A stretch of DNA of 64,000 bases from Parvularcula oceani (GTDB lineage: Bacteria; Pseudomonadota; Alphaproteobacteria; Caulobacterales; Parvularculaceae), in NCBI RefSeq assembly GCF_000733125.1, contig NZ_JPHU01000001.1, positions 248,001 to 312,000 of the forward strand, written 5' to 3'. Position 1 is the stretch's first letter, and each line of letters begins with the position of its first letter. The notes under the pieces are model-generated. The model did no database searches, was not told the origin of the DNA, and worked only from the letters and a program-made list of their open reading frames with translations. Positions 8,819-16,891 of this stretch are shown in pieces. Made by a program: the position numbers and the translations under genes.

Positions 8819-9664
8819 TCACCGCGCCTTGGGCCGCAGGATCACCATCCTGTCGTGCCCGGCGAGGTCTCGCCTGAGTTCCGCGGCATGCGTCCGGGCG
8901 AGCGGCGCTGTCAGGATCGCGGCCACGGCCTCGCCCTGCCCGGTTCCGATCTCCACCGCCGCCGTGCCGCCTTCGGCAAGCCAGAGCGGCAGGCGCCGGG
9001 CAAGAGCGCGATAGGCGTCGAGGCCATCTGGGCCTGCGAAGAGGGCGATGGCGGGCTCATGCCCCGCGACCTCCACCGGCAAGGCCGCGCCCTCTTCGAT
9101 ATAAGGCGGGTTGCTGAGGACGAGGTCGAAGGGTCCGCCTTCATATTCTGCCAGATCGCAATGCTCCAGCCGCGCCCGGCGGCCGACGTCGTGGGCGGAG
9201 ACATTCCTGCGCGCGATGCCGAGGGCGCGCTCGCTGATATCGATACCGGTGCCCGAAGCGTCGCCCCGCTCGGCCAGCACGCTAACGAGCAGGCATCCAG
9301 AGCCGGTTCCGACATCGAGGACCCGCCCGCCTTCGGGCAGCGTTTCCAGCGCGGCGTCGACAAGCATCTCGGTCTCGGGCCGGGGGGTGAGGACATCGCG
9401 GCTGACCGCGAAATTCCGGCCGTAGAATTCCCGCTCTCCGAGGATCTGGCTAACCGGTTCCCCGCCCGCCCGCCGCGCGACGAGCGCGCGGAAGGCCGTT
9501 GCAGCCTCCGCGCTCAGCGGCTCGCGCTCGGCAGCGATCAGCTCGGCATGTTCCCGCCCCGTCGCCCGCATCAGGAGCGTGCGGGCGTCGAGCAGCGGCG
9601 TCGGCGACGCACGAAGCTCGACGGCTGCTCTGCGCAGGGCCTCGCCGTGAGTCCGGTCCGCCAC
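8819..9664 (-). CDS. prmC: release factor N5-glutamine methyltransferase
   Basis: A 281-residue SAM-dependent methyltransferase that modifies the glutamine of the GGQ motif in RF1 and RF2. The N-terminal helical substrate-binding domain is followed by the SAM-binding VLDVGTGSGCLL (residues 115-126) and the catalytic NPPY at 185-188. It begins six bases downstream of prfA, whose product is its substrate; this pairing is conserved across bacteria. Confidence 0.96.
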   Translation of the reverse strand: MADRTHGEALRRAAVELRASPTPLLDARTLLMRATGREHAELIAAEREPLSAEAATAFRALVARRAGGEPVSQILGEREFYGRNFAVSRDVLTPRPETEMLVDAALETLPEGGRVLDVGTGSGCLLVSVLAERGDASGTGIDISERALGIARRNVSAHDVGRRARLEHCDLAEYEGGPFDLVLSNPPYIEEGAALPVEVAGHEPAIALFAGPDGLDAYRALARRLPLWLAEGGTAAVEIGTGQGEAVAAILTAPLARTHAAELRRDLAGHDRMVILRPKAR

Positions 9665-9670
9665 CCGCGC

Positions 9671-10744
9671 TCAGCCCGTCCCTTCCATCGCCGCCAGCCG
9701 CTCGGTCTGGTCGGCAAGGATCAGCGCGTCGAGCACCTCGTCCAGCGCCTCGCCCGCCAGCACCTTGTCGAGCTTGTGCACGGTCAGGCCGATCCGGTGA
9801 TCGGTCACCCGGCCTTGCGGGAAATTATAGGTGCGGATGCGCTCGGAACGGTCGCCGGAGCCGACCTGGCTCTGGCGCGCCGCCGAGCGTTCGGCGTCGA
9901 TCCGCGCGCGTTCGGCCTCGTAGAGGCGCGCGCGCAGGACCTTCATCGCCTTGGCGCGGTTCTTGTGCTGGGACTTCTCGTCCTGCTGGATGACCACCAC
10001 GCCGGTCGGCAGGTGCGTGATCCGGACGGCGGAATCGGTGGTGTTCACCGATTGTCCGCCCGGCCCGCTCGCCCTGAAGACGTCGATGCGCAGATCCGCC
10101 TCGCTGATCTCGATGTCGACATCCTCGGGCTCCGGGAGCACCGCCACGGTCGCAGCCGAAGTGTGGATGCGCCCCTGCGTCTCCGTCTCGGGCACGCGCT
10201 GCACCCGGTGGACGCCGCTTTCGAATTTCAGGTGGCCGAAGACGCCGTGTCCGGAGACGTTGGCCTGGATCTCCTTGTATCCGCCGACCTCGGACTCGGA
10301 GGCGGAGAGCACCTCGACCTTCCAGCCCTGGGCCTGGGCGTAGCGCTGATACATCGAGAAGAGATCGCCGGCGAAGAGCGCCGCCTCGTCTCCGCCCGTC
10401 CCGGCGCGCACCTCGAGGATGACGGGCGCGTTGTCCGCCTTGTCCTTTGGCAGGAGCATGACCTGCAGCGCCTCTTCGAGCTGGGGAATCCGCGCCTTCA
10501 GCTCCGCCTGCTCCTCGCGCGCCATCTCCGCCATGTCCGGATCGCCCGAGGCGGCGAGCTCCTTCGCCTCGGCAAGCTCGCGCCGCGCGGCCGTCAGCTC
10601 GCGCGCGGCCTCGGCGACCGGGCGCAGCTCGGCATGCTCCTTGCCCAGCCGGACGATGGCATCCGCATCCGTCACCGTGGTCATTTCCCGCTCGACGGCG
10701 GCGAAGCGGGCGGTCACGGCGTCGAGCTTGTCTTGTGGGATCAA
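9671..10744 (-). CDS. prfA: peptide chain release factor 1
   Basis: A 357-residue class I release factor that recognises UAA and UAG and triggers peptide release. GGQ is at 229-231 within [13 protein letters not shown], the codon-reading tripeptide of P-x-T form is PET in [10 protein letters not shown] (185-187), and [10 protein letters not shown] lies near 115-124. Length and start fit RF1. It heads the minus-strand operon that continues with prmC, a glycosyltransferase, a TPR lipoprotein, ispE and a WecA-like gene. It is divergent from the ZIP-type transporter, 91 bases away. Confidence 0.97.
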   Translation of the reverse strand: MIPQDKLDAVTARFAAVEREMTTVTDADAIVRLGKEHAELRPVAEAARELTAARRELAEAKELAASGDPDMAEMAREEQAELKARIPQLEEALQVMLLPKDKADNAPVILEVRAGTGGDEAALFAGDLFSMYQRYAQAQGWKVEVLSASESEVGGYKEIQANVSGHGVFGHLKFESGVHRVQRVPETETQGRIHTSAATVAVLPEPEDVDIEISEADLRIDVFRASGPGGQSVNTTDSAVRITHLPTGVVVIQQDEKSQHKNRAKAMKVLRARLYEAERARIDAERSAARQSQVGSGDRSERIRTYNFPQGRVTDHRIGLTVHKLDKVLAGEALDEVLDALILADQTERLAAMEGTG

Positions 10745-10835
10745 GGGAAGTCTTCCTCGGCTGCAGCAGAAGCGAACGGTTCGGTGCGCGCCTGTGTCCT
10801 AGATGGCAACGAGCTTGTCGAGGGGATAGACCTTC

Positions 10836-11546
10836 ATGCTGATGACGCTGGCCGTCGTCGTGATCGTGTCCGCAGCGCTTGTGGGCGGAGCTGCCTGGGG
10901 AGTGTGGGGCAAGCTGCCCGCGCGCTGGGAGGGTTTCCTGATCGCGCTCGCGGGCGGCGCGCTCATCGTCTCGTCGATGGAGGAGCTGGTGCGCCCCGCC
11001 CTGCAAAGCGCCGGCGTCGCGCTCGCCCTCGGCGCGGTCGGCGCGGGCGCCGCGATCTTCACGCTTGCAGACTGGCTGATCGACGAGAAATGGAATTCGA
11101 GCGGCGGGGGCGGGCTTCTCGCTTCGATCACCTTTGACGGGGTGCCCGAAAATCTGGCTCTGGGCGTCGCCCTGATCGGCGCGGGGCCGATGCAGATCGC
11201 GGCTCTCGCAGGCTCGATCTTCCTGTCGAACCTTCCGGAGGCGGCCGGCGGCGCGAAGCAGATGGGGGAGCAGGGAAACTCCAAGAAGAAGGTGCTGCTG
11301 TTATGGACCGGCGCGGCCGCCCTCCTCTCCGGGGCTGCGATCGCGGGCCACGTCCTACTGTCGGGAGCGCCGGAGGCGCTTCTGGGCGCGATCCGCTGCC
11401 TGGCGGCTGGCGCCGTGGTCGCCTCGCTCGCGACCGAGGTCTTTCCGCAGGCCTATAGCGAGGACCGCCACCTGTCGGGCATCGCGACGGCCCTCGGCCT
11501 GTGTCTCGCCGCGGCATTGGCGCAGCTCGGGGGCGGAGGCGGCTGA
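10836..11546 (+). CDS. ZIP-family metal transporter-like membrane protein
   Basis: A 236-residue membrane protein with about seven hydrophobic segments. The fourth carries DGVPENLALGVAL, matching the H-N-x-P-E-G-like metal site of ZIP transporters, though the His of eukaryotic members is Asp here. The fifth carries SNLPEA, the second conserved P-E pair. It would move a divalent metal such as Zn or Fe toward the cytoplasm. A loop with QGNSKKK separates the halves. A GAGGGG ribosome site precedes the ATG. Metal specificity is unknown. Confidence 0.75.
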   Translation: MLMTLAVVVIVSAALVGGAAWGVWGKLPARWEGFLIALAGGALIVSSMEELVRPALQSAGVALALGAVGAGAAIFTLADWLIDEKWNSSGGGGLLASITFDGVPENLALGVALIGAGPMQIAALAGSIFLSNLPEAAGGAKQMGEQGNSKKKVLLLWTGAAALLSGAAIAGHVLLSGAPEALLGAIRCLAAGAVVASLATEVFPQAYSEDRHLSGIATALGLCLAAALAQLGGGGG

Positions 11547-11574
11547 CGGCTTCCGGGCGCCTCCCTTCGGCTCG

Positions 11575-13029
11575 TCACTCGATGCTCGTCAGCCCATCCT
11601 GCGCCTCGACCTCGTTCAGCCCGAGCCGGTCGAGATCCAGCACCGCAGCGTCATAGGTCGCCCGCGCGCTGGCGAGGGCGTAGAGGCTTCTCGCATAGCG
11701 GGTGCGGGCATCGGCGAGGGCTTCCTCCCGCAGATTGATCAGGAAGAAGTCGCTGGCGCCCTCCTCGAAACGGCGCTGCTCGGCCTGGCGGATGCGCTCC
11801 GCCTGCTCGACCTCCTGACGGGCAAGCCGCAGCAGGTTCTCGGCGGCTTCGAGCTCCAGGACGATCTCCCTCAGCTCGATGGCGATGCGGTCCTGGGCGA
11901 GGCGGCGCTCCGCTTCGAGCGCCCTGACCTCGGCCCTGGCCGCGGCGAGTTCTCCCCTGGCCGCGCGGCGCCCGAGCGGGATCTCGAACTCGACGCCGAG
12001 AATGGCTTCGGCGTCATTCCGGCTCGGGCCGCCCTCGGCCACGGGACCGATGTCTTTCGCCGCGCTCACTCCGACATCGAGGCGCGGCTTCAACGCATTC
12101 TCGGCCAGGGCGACCCGTCCCCGCGCCCGCTCGGCCGCCGTTCTGAGAAGAGCGAGCTCGGGCCGGCGGGCGAGGATCGCGGGCAGCGCCGCATCGGCGA
12201 GCGTCGGCAGCTCGACCGCCTCCGGCGCAGGAAGACGCGACGGAGCGGGCACGGCGGGCTCGCCCAGCGGGCCGCGCAGATAGAGCGAGAGGGCATTCGC
12301 GGCGAGGCGGAAATCGCGCCGCGCCTGCTCGACAAGGACGCGCCGCCGCGTCACGGTCTGCGCGTTCTCGGTCAGGTAGATGGCGGCGCGGGCGCCGCGC
12401 TCCACCTCGGCCTCCAGCCCCTCCGTCCGCATCTGCGCGAGGCGCAGGAGGTCCTCGTAGACTTCGAGCTGCCTGCCCGCCGCGACCCAGCGCCAATAGG
12501 CGTGCAGCGCCTGCTGCTGCACGCCGACGCGGGTCAGGAGGACTTCGAGATCCGCCTCCCGCAGAGCGAGCCGCGCATCGCGCACCCCGAAGCGGTTCTC
12601 GTCGATGGCCCGGTCGCGCAGGAGGGAGAAGAGGATGCCGAGGCTCAGCTCGCCGGCCTGGTCCGTATAGTAATAGTCCTCATAGGTCGGAAAGTCCCCC
12701 TCCGAGATCCGGTAGCCGCCATAGACCCGCGCGCCCATCGGCCCGAGGGCGCGGCTGACCTCCGCCTTGACGTATTGGCCATCGTAATATCCCGCGAGAC
12801 GCGACTGCCCTTCGGCGGAGAAGACGGTATCGAAGGCGCCCCGCGCAGCCAGAAGCTCGCCGGCCGCGCCGCGCCGCTCGGCGAGCGCGGCGACGACCTG
12901 GGGGTAATGGGCGGCGGCCGAGGCCGCGACGTCGCGCGGCAGGAGAGGCGCGGCCGCCTCGTCCTGCGCGGATGCAGCGCCGAGCGCCGCCGCGGCGCAG
13001 GCCGCAAGAACCATCATCATACGCATCAT
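11575..13029 (-). CDS. TolC-family outer-membrane efflux protein
   Basis: About 484 residues: an N-terminal signal (MMVLAACAAAALGAASA), then long Ala/Arg/Glu-rich helical stretches that form the periplasmic tunnel in TolC proteins, with the internal duplication and YRISEGDFP-like strand segments expected of the barrel. The chosen ATG shares its A with the stop of the HlyD gene (TGATG), so the two are translationally coupled. It would be the outer-membrane conduit of the three-gene exporter at 11575-15835. The final AQDGLTSIE tail is short, with no accessory domain. Confidence 0.88.
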   Translation of the reverse strand: MMRMMMVLAACAAAALGAASAQDEAAAPLLPRDVAASAAAHYPQVVAALAERRGAAGELLAARGAFDTVFSAEGQSRLAGYYDGQYVKAEVSRALGPMGARVYGGYRISEGDFPTYEDYYYTDQAGELSLGILFSLLRDRAIDENRFGVRDARLALREADLEVLLTRVGVQQQALHAYWRWVAAGRQLEVYEDLLRLAQMRTEGLEAEVERGARAAIYLTENAQTVTRRRVLVEQARRDFRLAANALSLYLRGPLGEPAVPAPSRLPAPEAVELPTLADAALPAILARRPELALLRTAAERARGRVALAENALKPRLDVGVSAAKDIGPVAEGGPSRNDAEAILGVEFEIPLGRRAARGELAAARAEVRALEAERRLAQDRIAIELREIVLELEAAENLLRLARQEVEQAERIRQAEQRRFEEGASDFFLINLREEALADARTRYARSLYALASARATYDAAVLDLDRLGLNEVEAQDGLTSIE

Positions 13030-14069
13030 CAGATCCTCGCATCCTGCGCGGCCGCCGCCGAAGCGGGAACGTAGCGAGGCGGGAAATTGTTGAGCTGGCG
13101 CCACAGCTCGTAGCCGACCGGCACGGTATCGAGCAGCACCCAGCCGCGCGCCGTCGCGCCGATGCGGACGAAATTGCGGCCCGGCCAGGGCTCGCCCGCG
13201 TCCGCGTCCTCGGACACCAGAACGCGGAACGTGCCGTCGGGCTGGGCGGACGGATCGACCGCCACGACCTCGCCTGCGAACGTGCCGACGGCGACGGACG
13301 GCCAGCCCGAGAACTGAACCGCCGGCCAGCCTTCGAAGAGAAGGCGGACTTCCGATCCCGGATGGACCAGCGCGATGTCGCGCCCGTCGATGAAGAGTTC
13401 CACCGCCCGCTCGGCATTGGCGGGCAGGAAGGTCGCCACCGTCTGCCCGGCCGAGACCAGGGTGGCGCTGTCCCCCGCATTGACCTGAAGAATGGTTCCG
13501 TCGCGCGGCGCCCGGACGAGCTGCGCGGATTGCCTAGAAATGTCGACGTCGAGCCGGGAGAGCGCAGCATTCGCCTCGGCGACCCGCGCCCGCAGCTCCT
13601 CGACCCGGATCTGCGCCTGCTCGAAGTCCCGCCGGGCGGCGAGGCCGTCCTCGAACAGGCTGCGCGTCCGTTCGAGATCGAGCTGCGCGGTCTCAAGGGC
13701 GGTCTCCGCCGCCTCGCGCTGGGCCACGAGCTGCTCCCGCTCTGCCGCCAGCCGCTCCAGGAGCTGGGGGTCGTTGTCGATGATGCGGAGGATGGGGTCC
13801 CCCTCCTCCACCCGGCTGCCGTCGCGCACGAACCAGCGATCGATGCGGCCCGGAACGAGCGCGTTGATTTCCTGCACGCGGTCATTGGGGTCGAGCGCGG
13901 TCACCTGCCCCGGCCCCGAAGCCGTCTGCACCCAGGGCGTGAAGGTGAGGAACAGGACGGCGGTGACGAGGGCGACGATGAGCATCCAGGCGACGACGCG
14001 CATGATCCGCGGAACCTTGATCGCGGCGAGCGTGCGGAAGTGGCCGATATGGCGGTCACGGAAGGGCAT
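13029..14069 (-). CDS. HlyD-family periplasmic adaptor
   Basis: A 346-residue membrane-fusion protein. There is a short cytoplasmic N-terminus, one transmembrane helix (about residues 24-45, VVAWMLIVALVTAVLFL), a lipoyl-type half PGRIDRWFVRDGSRVEEGDPI, a coiled-coil hairpin rich in Glu/Arg/Ala (about 100-185), then APRDGTILQ and the beta-barrel domain. It should bridge the inner-membrane ABC protein to the TolC-like channel. It starts 8 bases after the ABC gene and overlaps the TolC start by one base. The domain order is intact, in contrast with its ABC partner. Confidence 0.9.
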   Translation of the reverse strand: MPFRDRHIGHFRTLAAIKVPRIMRVVAWMLIVALVTAVLFLTFTPWVQTASGPGQVTALDPNDRVQEINALVPGRIDRWFVRDGSRVEEGDPILRIIDNDPQLLERLAAEREQLVAQREAAETALETAQLDLERTRSLFEDGLAARRDFEQAQIRVEELRARVAEANAALSRLDVDISRQSAQLVRAPRDGTILQVNAGDSATLVSAGQTVATFLPANAERAVELFIDGRDIALVHPGSEVRLLFEGWPAVQFSGWPSVAVGTFAGEVVAVDPSAQPDGTFRVLVSEDADAGEPWPGRNFVRIGATARGWVLLDTVPVGYELWRQLNNFPPRYVPASAAAAQDARI

Positions 14070-14077
14070 GGATCTCC

Positions 14078-15835
14078 TCAGCGATCATCGGTGAGCGCGA
14101 GACGCGGCTCCTCGGGCAGGTGGCCCGGCGCGCGCCCTTTCCCGTAAGCCGCATCGGCGAAGTTGTCATAGCTGCGGAAGAGGCGCTGACGCTTCGCCTC
14201 AAGGAAGAGATAGCCGTCCAGCTCCAGATCCTGATGGCGGTTGGTGAAGACGACGGCGGTCGTCCCCGCCTCGGCCTGCAGGCTGCGCAGGGCGGCGCAG
14301 AGACGGTCCTGCGGCATCATGTCGAAGAGCTGGTTCAGGACCAGCACGCGCGGCCGGGACAGAAGCGCGCCGGCGAGCTTCAGCTGCATCGCCTCGGCGA
14401 TCGAGAGCGGCCAGCCGGTCGAGGCGAGCTTCGTGTCGAGGCCCTCCTCGAGCTGGTCGACGACACCGCGCAGGCCGACCTCGCGCAGCACATGCAGCAT
14501 CTCGGCGGAGGTCACGCCCTCGCGGCTGAGGGCGAGATATTGCCGGAGAGGCATCTCGACGAGGCTTGGGCGGTCGAGGACCATGACCTCCCGGCGCAGG
14601 ACGTGCACCTCCGTCGCGGTGATGTCGTCGCCGCCCAGGGTGAGCGTGCCGCCCTGAGGCTCGACGAAGCGCTTGAGGAGGTTGGTGAACAGCCTCTGCA
14701 CGCCATGCGCTTCGGCGGCGGCCTGGATCAGCATGCCGCCCGGAATGCGCAGGTCGAACTGCGCCGGGGTGCCGCGCGCGTCGCCCTTCACCTGTTCGAA
14801 GCCCAAGGTCGCGCTGCGCCGCTCGGGCAGTTCCTGCCCGGTGGGTGCCTCCTGCTGGATGCTCCAGAACAAGGAGAGCTCTTCTGCCGAAGCGGTGAGG
14901 TCGTAGAAATAGTTCAGATAGGTGCCGAGCTGCGAGATCCCGTAAAAGGCGGCCGAGAGAACGAGCTCGGCGGCGACCAGCTGGCCGAGGGTCAGCTGGC
15001 CCTGGATGACGAGCCAGCCCCCGAGCCCCAGAAGCGTCGCGCTGGCGGCCGCGTAGAGAAGCAGGAAGGCCACCGTCTGCGCGAAGTGGCGCCGGAAATG
15101 CGCCTTGTGCTGCGTGATGTAGCGTTCGGTGATCTTGTCCGTGCGCTCAAGCGCATAGGCGACGTGGTGCTCGGATTTGAAATAGCCGTTCGATGCGGCG
15201 AGCCCTTCGAGCCACATGGCCGATTCATGCTTGCGCTGGGACAGGCCGACGGAGGTCCGCATCGCGCTCGCGCCCCAGATCGACCAGATCATCCACATCA
15301 GGAACAGGACGATCAGATTGAAGGCGAGAAAGAGCGGGTGGTAGAACGAGACCAGGAGAAAGCCGACCAGAACCTGGAGGATCACGGTGAAGCCGCCGAT
15401 GATCAGGATCGGGATGCTCTTCTGAACGCCGAGAATATCGAAATAGCGGTTGAACAACGGCCCGCGCCCGTCATCGGCGAAGAACGGGTTCTGCGCGTAG
15501 AGCGTCCTCAGGGCGATCTCGGAGACCATGCGCGCGTAGAAGCGGCGCGTGAAGATTTCCATGAGGTGCACGCGGAGCGCGTTGAGAAGGCCCGAGGCCA
15601 GCAGGAGGCCGAACAGCGACAGCGACAGCACGACGAGCGGCGCGGTCAGCCCGGTATAGGCGACCGTGTTGATGAGAACCTGCACCGCGATCGGCGTCGC
15701 GAGCGACAACAAGCTGATGCCGACACCGTAAATGGCCGCGAGCATGAGGAAACTGCGTTCCGGCCCGATGATGCGTCCGATAATGCGGAACAGCTGCCCG
15801 GCGCTCAACGGCGCGGCATGCTCTGAACTGACCAA
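14078..15835 (-). CDS. ABC transporter with intact membrane domain and degenerate ATPase domain
   Basis: A 585-residue ABC half-transporter. The first 330 residues form a normal six-helix exporter membrane domain. The following nucleotide-binding region has the right length and can be aligned, but its key residues are missing. The Walker A position (about 370-385) reads IQAAAEAHGVQRLFTN with no Gly-rich loop or Lys. The Q-loop is VLDRP in place of VPQDP. The signature is PLSIAE in place of LSGGQ. Walker B ends in VLVLNQ in place of hhhhDE, and the switch His position is FTNR. It is therefore unlikely to hydrolyse ATP. It forms an operon with HlyD and TolC genes; partner ATPase, cargo and true role are unknown. 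Confidence 0.88.
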   Translation of the reverse strand: MVSSEHAAPLSAGQLFRIIGRIIGPERSFLMLAAIYGVGISLLSLATPIAVQVLINTVAYTGLTAPLVVLSLSLFGLLLASGLLNALRVHLMEIFTRRFYARMVSEIALRTLYAQNPFFADDGRGPLFNRYFDILGVQKSIPILIIGGFTVILQVLVGFLLVSFYHPLFLAFNLIVLFLMWMIWSIWGASAMRTSVGLSQRKHESAMWLEGLAASNGYFKSEHHVAYALERTDKITERYITQHKAHFRRHFAQTVAFLLLYAAASATLLGLGGWLVIQGQLTLGQLVAAELVLSAAFYGISQLGTYLNYFYDLTASAEELSLFWSIQQEAPTGQELPERRSATLGFEQVKGDARGTPAQFDLRIPGGMLIQAAAEAHGVQRLFTNLLKRFVEPQGGTLTLGGDDITATEVHVLRREVMVLDRPSLVEMPLRQYLALSREGVTSAEMLHVLREVGLRGVVDQLEEGLDTKLASTGWPLSIAEAMQLKLAGALLSRPRVLVLNQLFDMMPQDRLCAALRSLQAEAGTTAVVFTNRHQDLELDGYLFLEAKRQRLFRSYDNFADAAYGKGRAPGHLPEEPRLALTDDR

Positions 15836-16122
15836 GGGTGCCCCTCTTCGAGAAAACTGCCCGGCCGAAGGCCAAGACCGAACGCAGCTGAGAACCTAGG
15901 TGCGGCATTCCGGGCCGCAAGCGCTGCTGCCGCAGCTCCTTCTTCTTGCGCAGGCAGGACCGGAACCGCCCGTCCGGAGCGGAAGCGGCCCCACCCATCC
16001 GCCGGTCCTCCGGCCTTCCCCCGGAGCAGCTCCGCCGGCGGCAGCTAAGGTGCTGCAGCCACCCTGGAATTCGCCGCTTGACTTCCCATTCTGTGAGGTC
16101 AGCAAACAGGAAGACCTCGACC

Positions 16123-16449
16123 ATGCCGTCAATTCTTTCGGGAGGGCCGCACCGGGCCCTTTCCGTCATCGCCGCTCTGGCCGCCACTTCCGGGATCCTG
16201 CTGTCGTTTCCTGCCCATGCCGATTCTCCGGCGGGTTCTCGCGCCTCTCCGCGTCATGCCATTTCCGCGCCCCAAGCCGCACCGGCCGCCTGCAAGGAGA
16301 TGCAGCCCCGCGCCGAAGCGGCGCAGGCACGCCCCTTCCCGCGCGGCCCCCAGCATCACCCCTTCCGCCGGCAGAAGGCGGACGCGGCCAGCAGCGACCG
16401 CGCGGCCGCCTCTCCGGCCGAATGCGCCGCGAAAGCCGAAAGCGCCTGA
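16123..16449 (+). CDS. small secreted protein of unknown function
   Basis: 108 residues with a clear Sec signal peptide: basic start, hydrophobic ALSVIAALAATSGILLSF, and a PAHA-D cleavage site near residue 32. The mature part of about 75 residues is Ala/Pro/Arg-rich, with His-Pro clusters and two cysteines (ACKEM and AECAA), so one disulfide is possible. An AGGAAG site lies 7 bases upstream of the ATG, which was chosen because the frame upstream lacks a signal. No family is recognised. It is divergent from the ABC/HlyD/TolC operon. Confidence 0.55.
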   Translation: MPSILSGGPHRALSVIAALAATSGILLSFPAHADSPAGSRASPRHAISAPQAAPAACKEMQPRAEAAQARPFPRGPQHHPFRRQKADAASSDRAAASPAECAAKAESA

Positions 16450-16891
16450 ACCGGCCGGAAAAGGGCGGGCCGGGACGGGGCGCGGCGATGACGCCGCGAG
16501 GTCCTGCGCCGCCCGCTCCTTGCCGAGGGGGCCGGAGGGCTCCTCGCGCAGCCAGCCCCTCGCGGGATGCCTCTTCTGACCGGTGTGGCGCCGCGGCAAC
16601 AAGTAAATGATTTTTTTATGCTTGCGGCCGGGGCGCCCCGACTCGTTCCCCATTGTCTTTACTGTCACCTTCGAATGCTGCACTGCACACATGCGCCGCG
16701 CTACATGATTTCGCAGTAGCCATGACTTTCAGATAATGTTAGCGGTAGCACGATGGAGTGACAGGCCTCTGGAGACACTCAGCCGAACAAGGCTAGCTTG
16801 AGAGGCCGAACGGGGGGCGCAGCAGCAAGGCTCGCAAGAAGCCGGCGCTCCGCATAGGGATGAAACGACTTCAAGAGAGGGAACGACCATC
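16450..16891 (+). other. leader/promoter region of the TonB receptor gene
   Basis: About 440 bases without a convincing gene. The left part is GC-rich and still shows codon-like bias on both strands; a short T-run lies at 16609-16617. From about 16660 the composition drops and the region looks regulatory. It contains the LacI-like element at 16737-16750 and a GAGGGA ribosome site shortly before the ATG at 16892. No riboswitch or small RNA could be recognised. Confidence 0.45.
16737..16750 (+). promoter_or_regulatory. possible LacI-family operator
   Basis: TGTTAGCGGTAGCA is an imperfect dyad around a central CG and resembles the TGTTAGCGCTAACA type of operator used by LacI-family repressors of TonB-receptor carbohydrate loci in alpha- and gammaproteobacteria. 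It sits about 140 bases upstream of the receptor start. Two dyad positions mismatch, and no lacI-type gene is in the window, so this is tentative. Confidence 0.35.

Noticed and set aside
7790-11137. An 1115-codon plus-strand frame across the GT, prmC and prfA genes
   Set aside because: All three minus-strand genes carry diagnostic motifs; the antisense text is Arg/Gly-rich shadow.
16129-16692. Minus-strand frame opposite the small secreted protein
   Set aside because: No signal, motif or ribosome site, whereas the plus-strand frame has a clear signal peptide.
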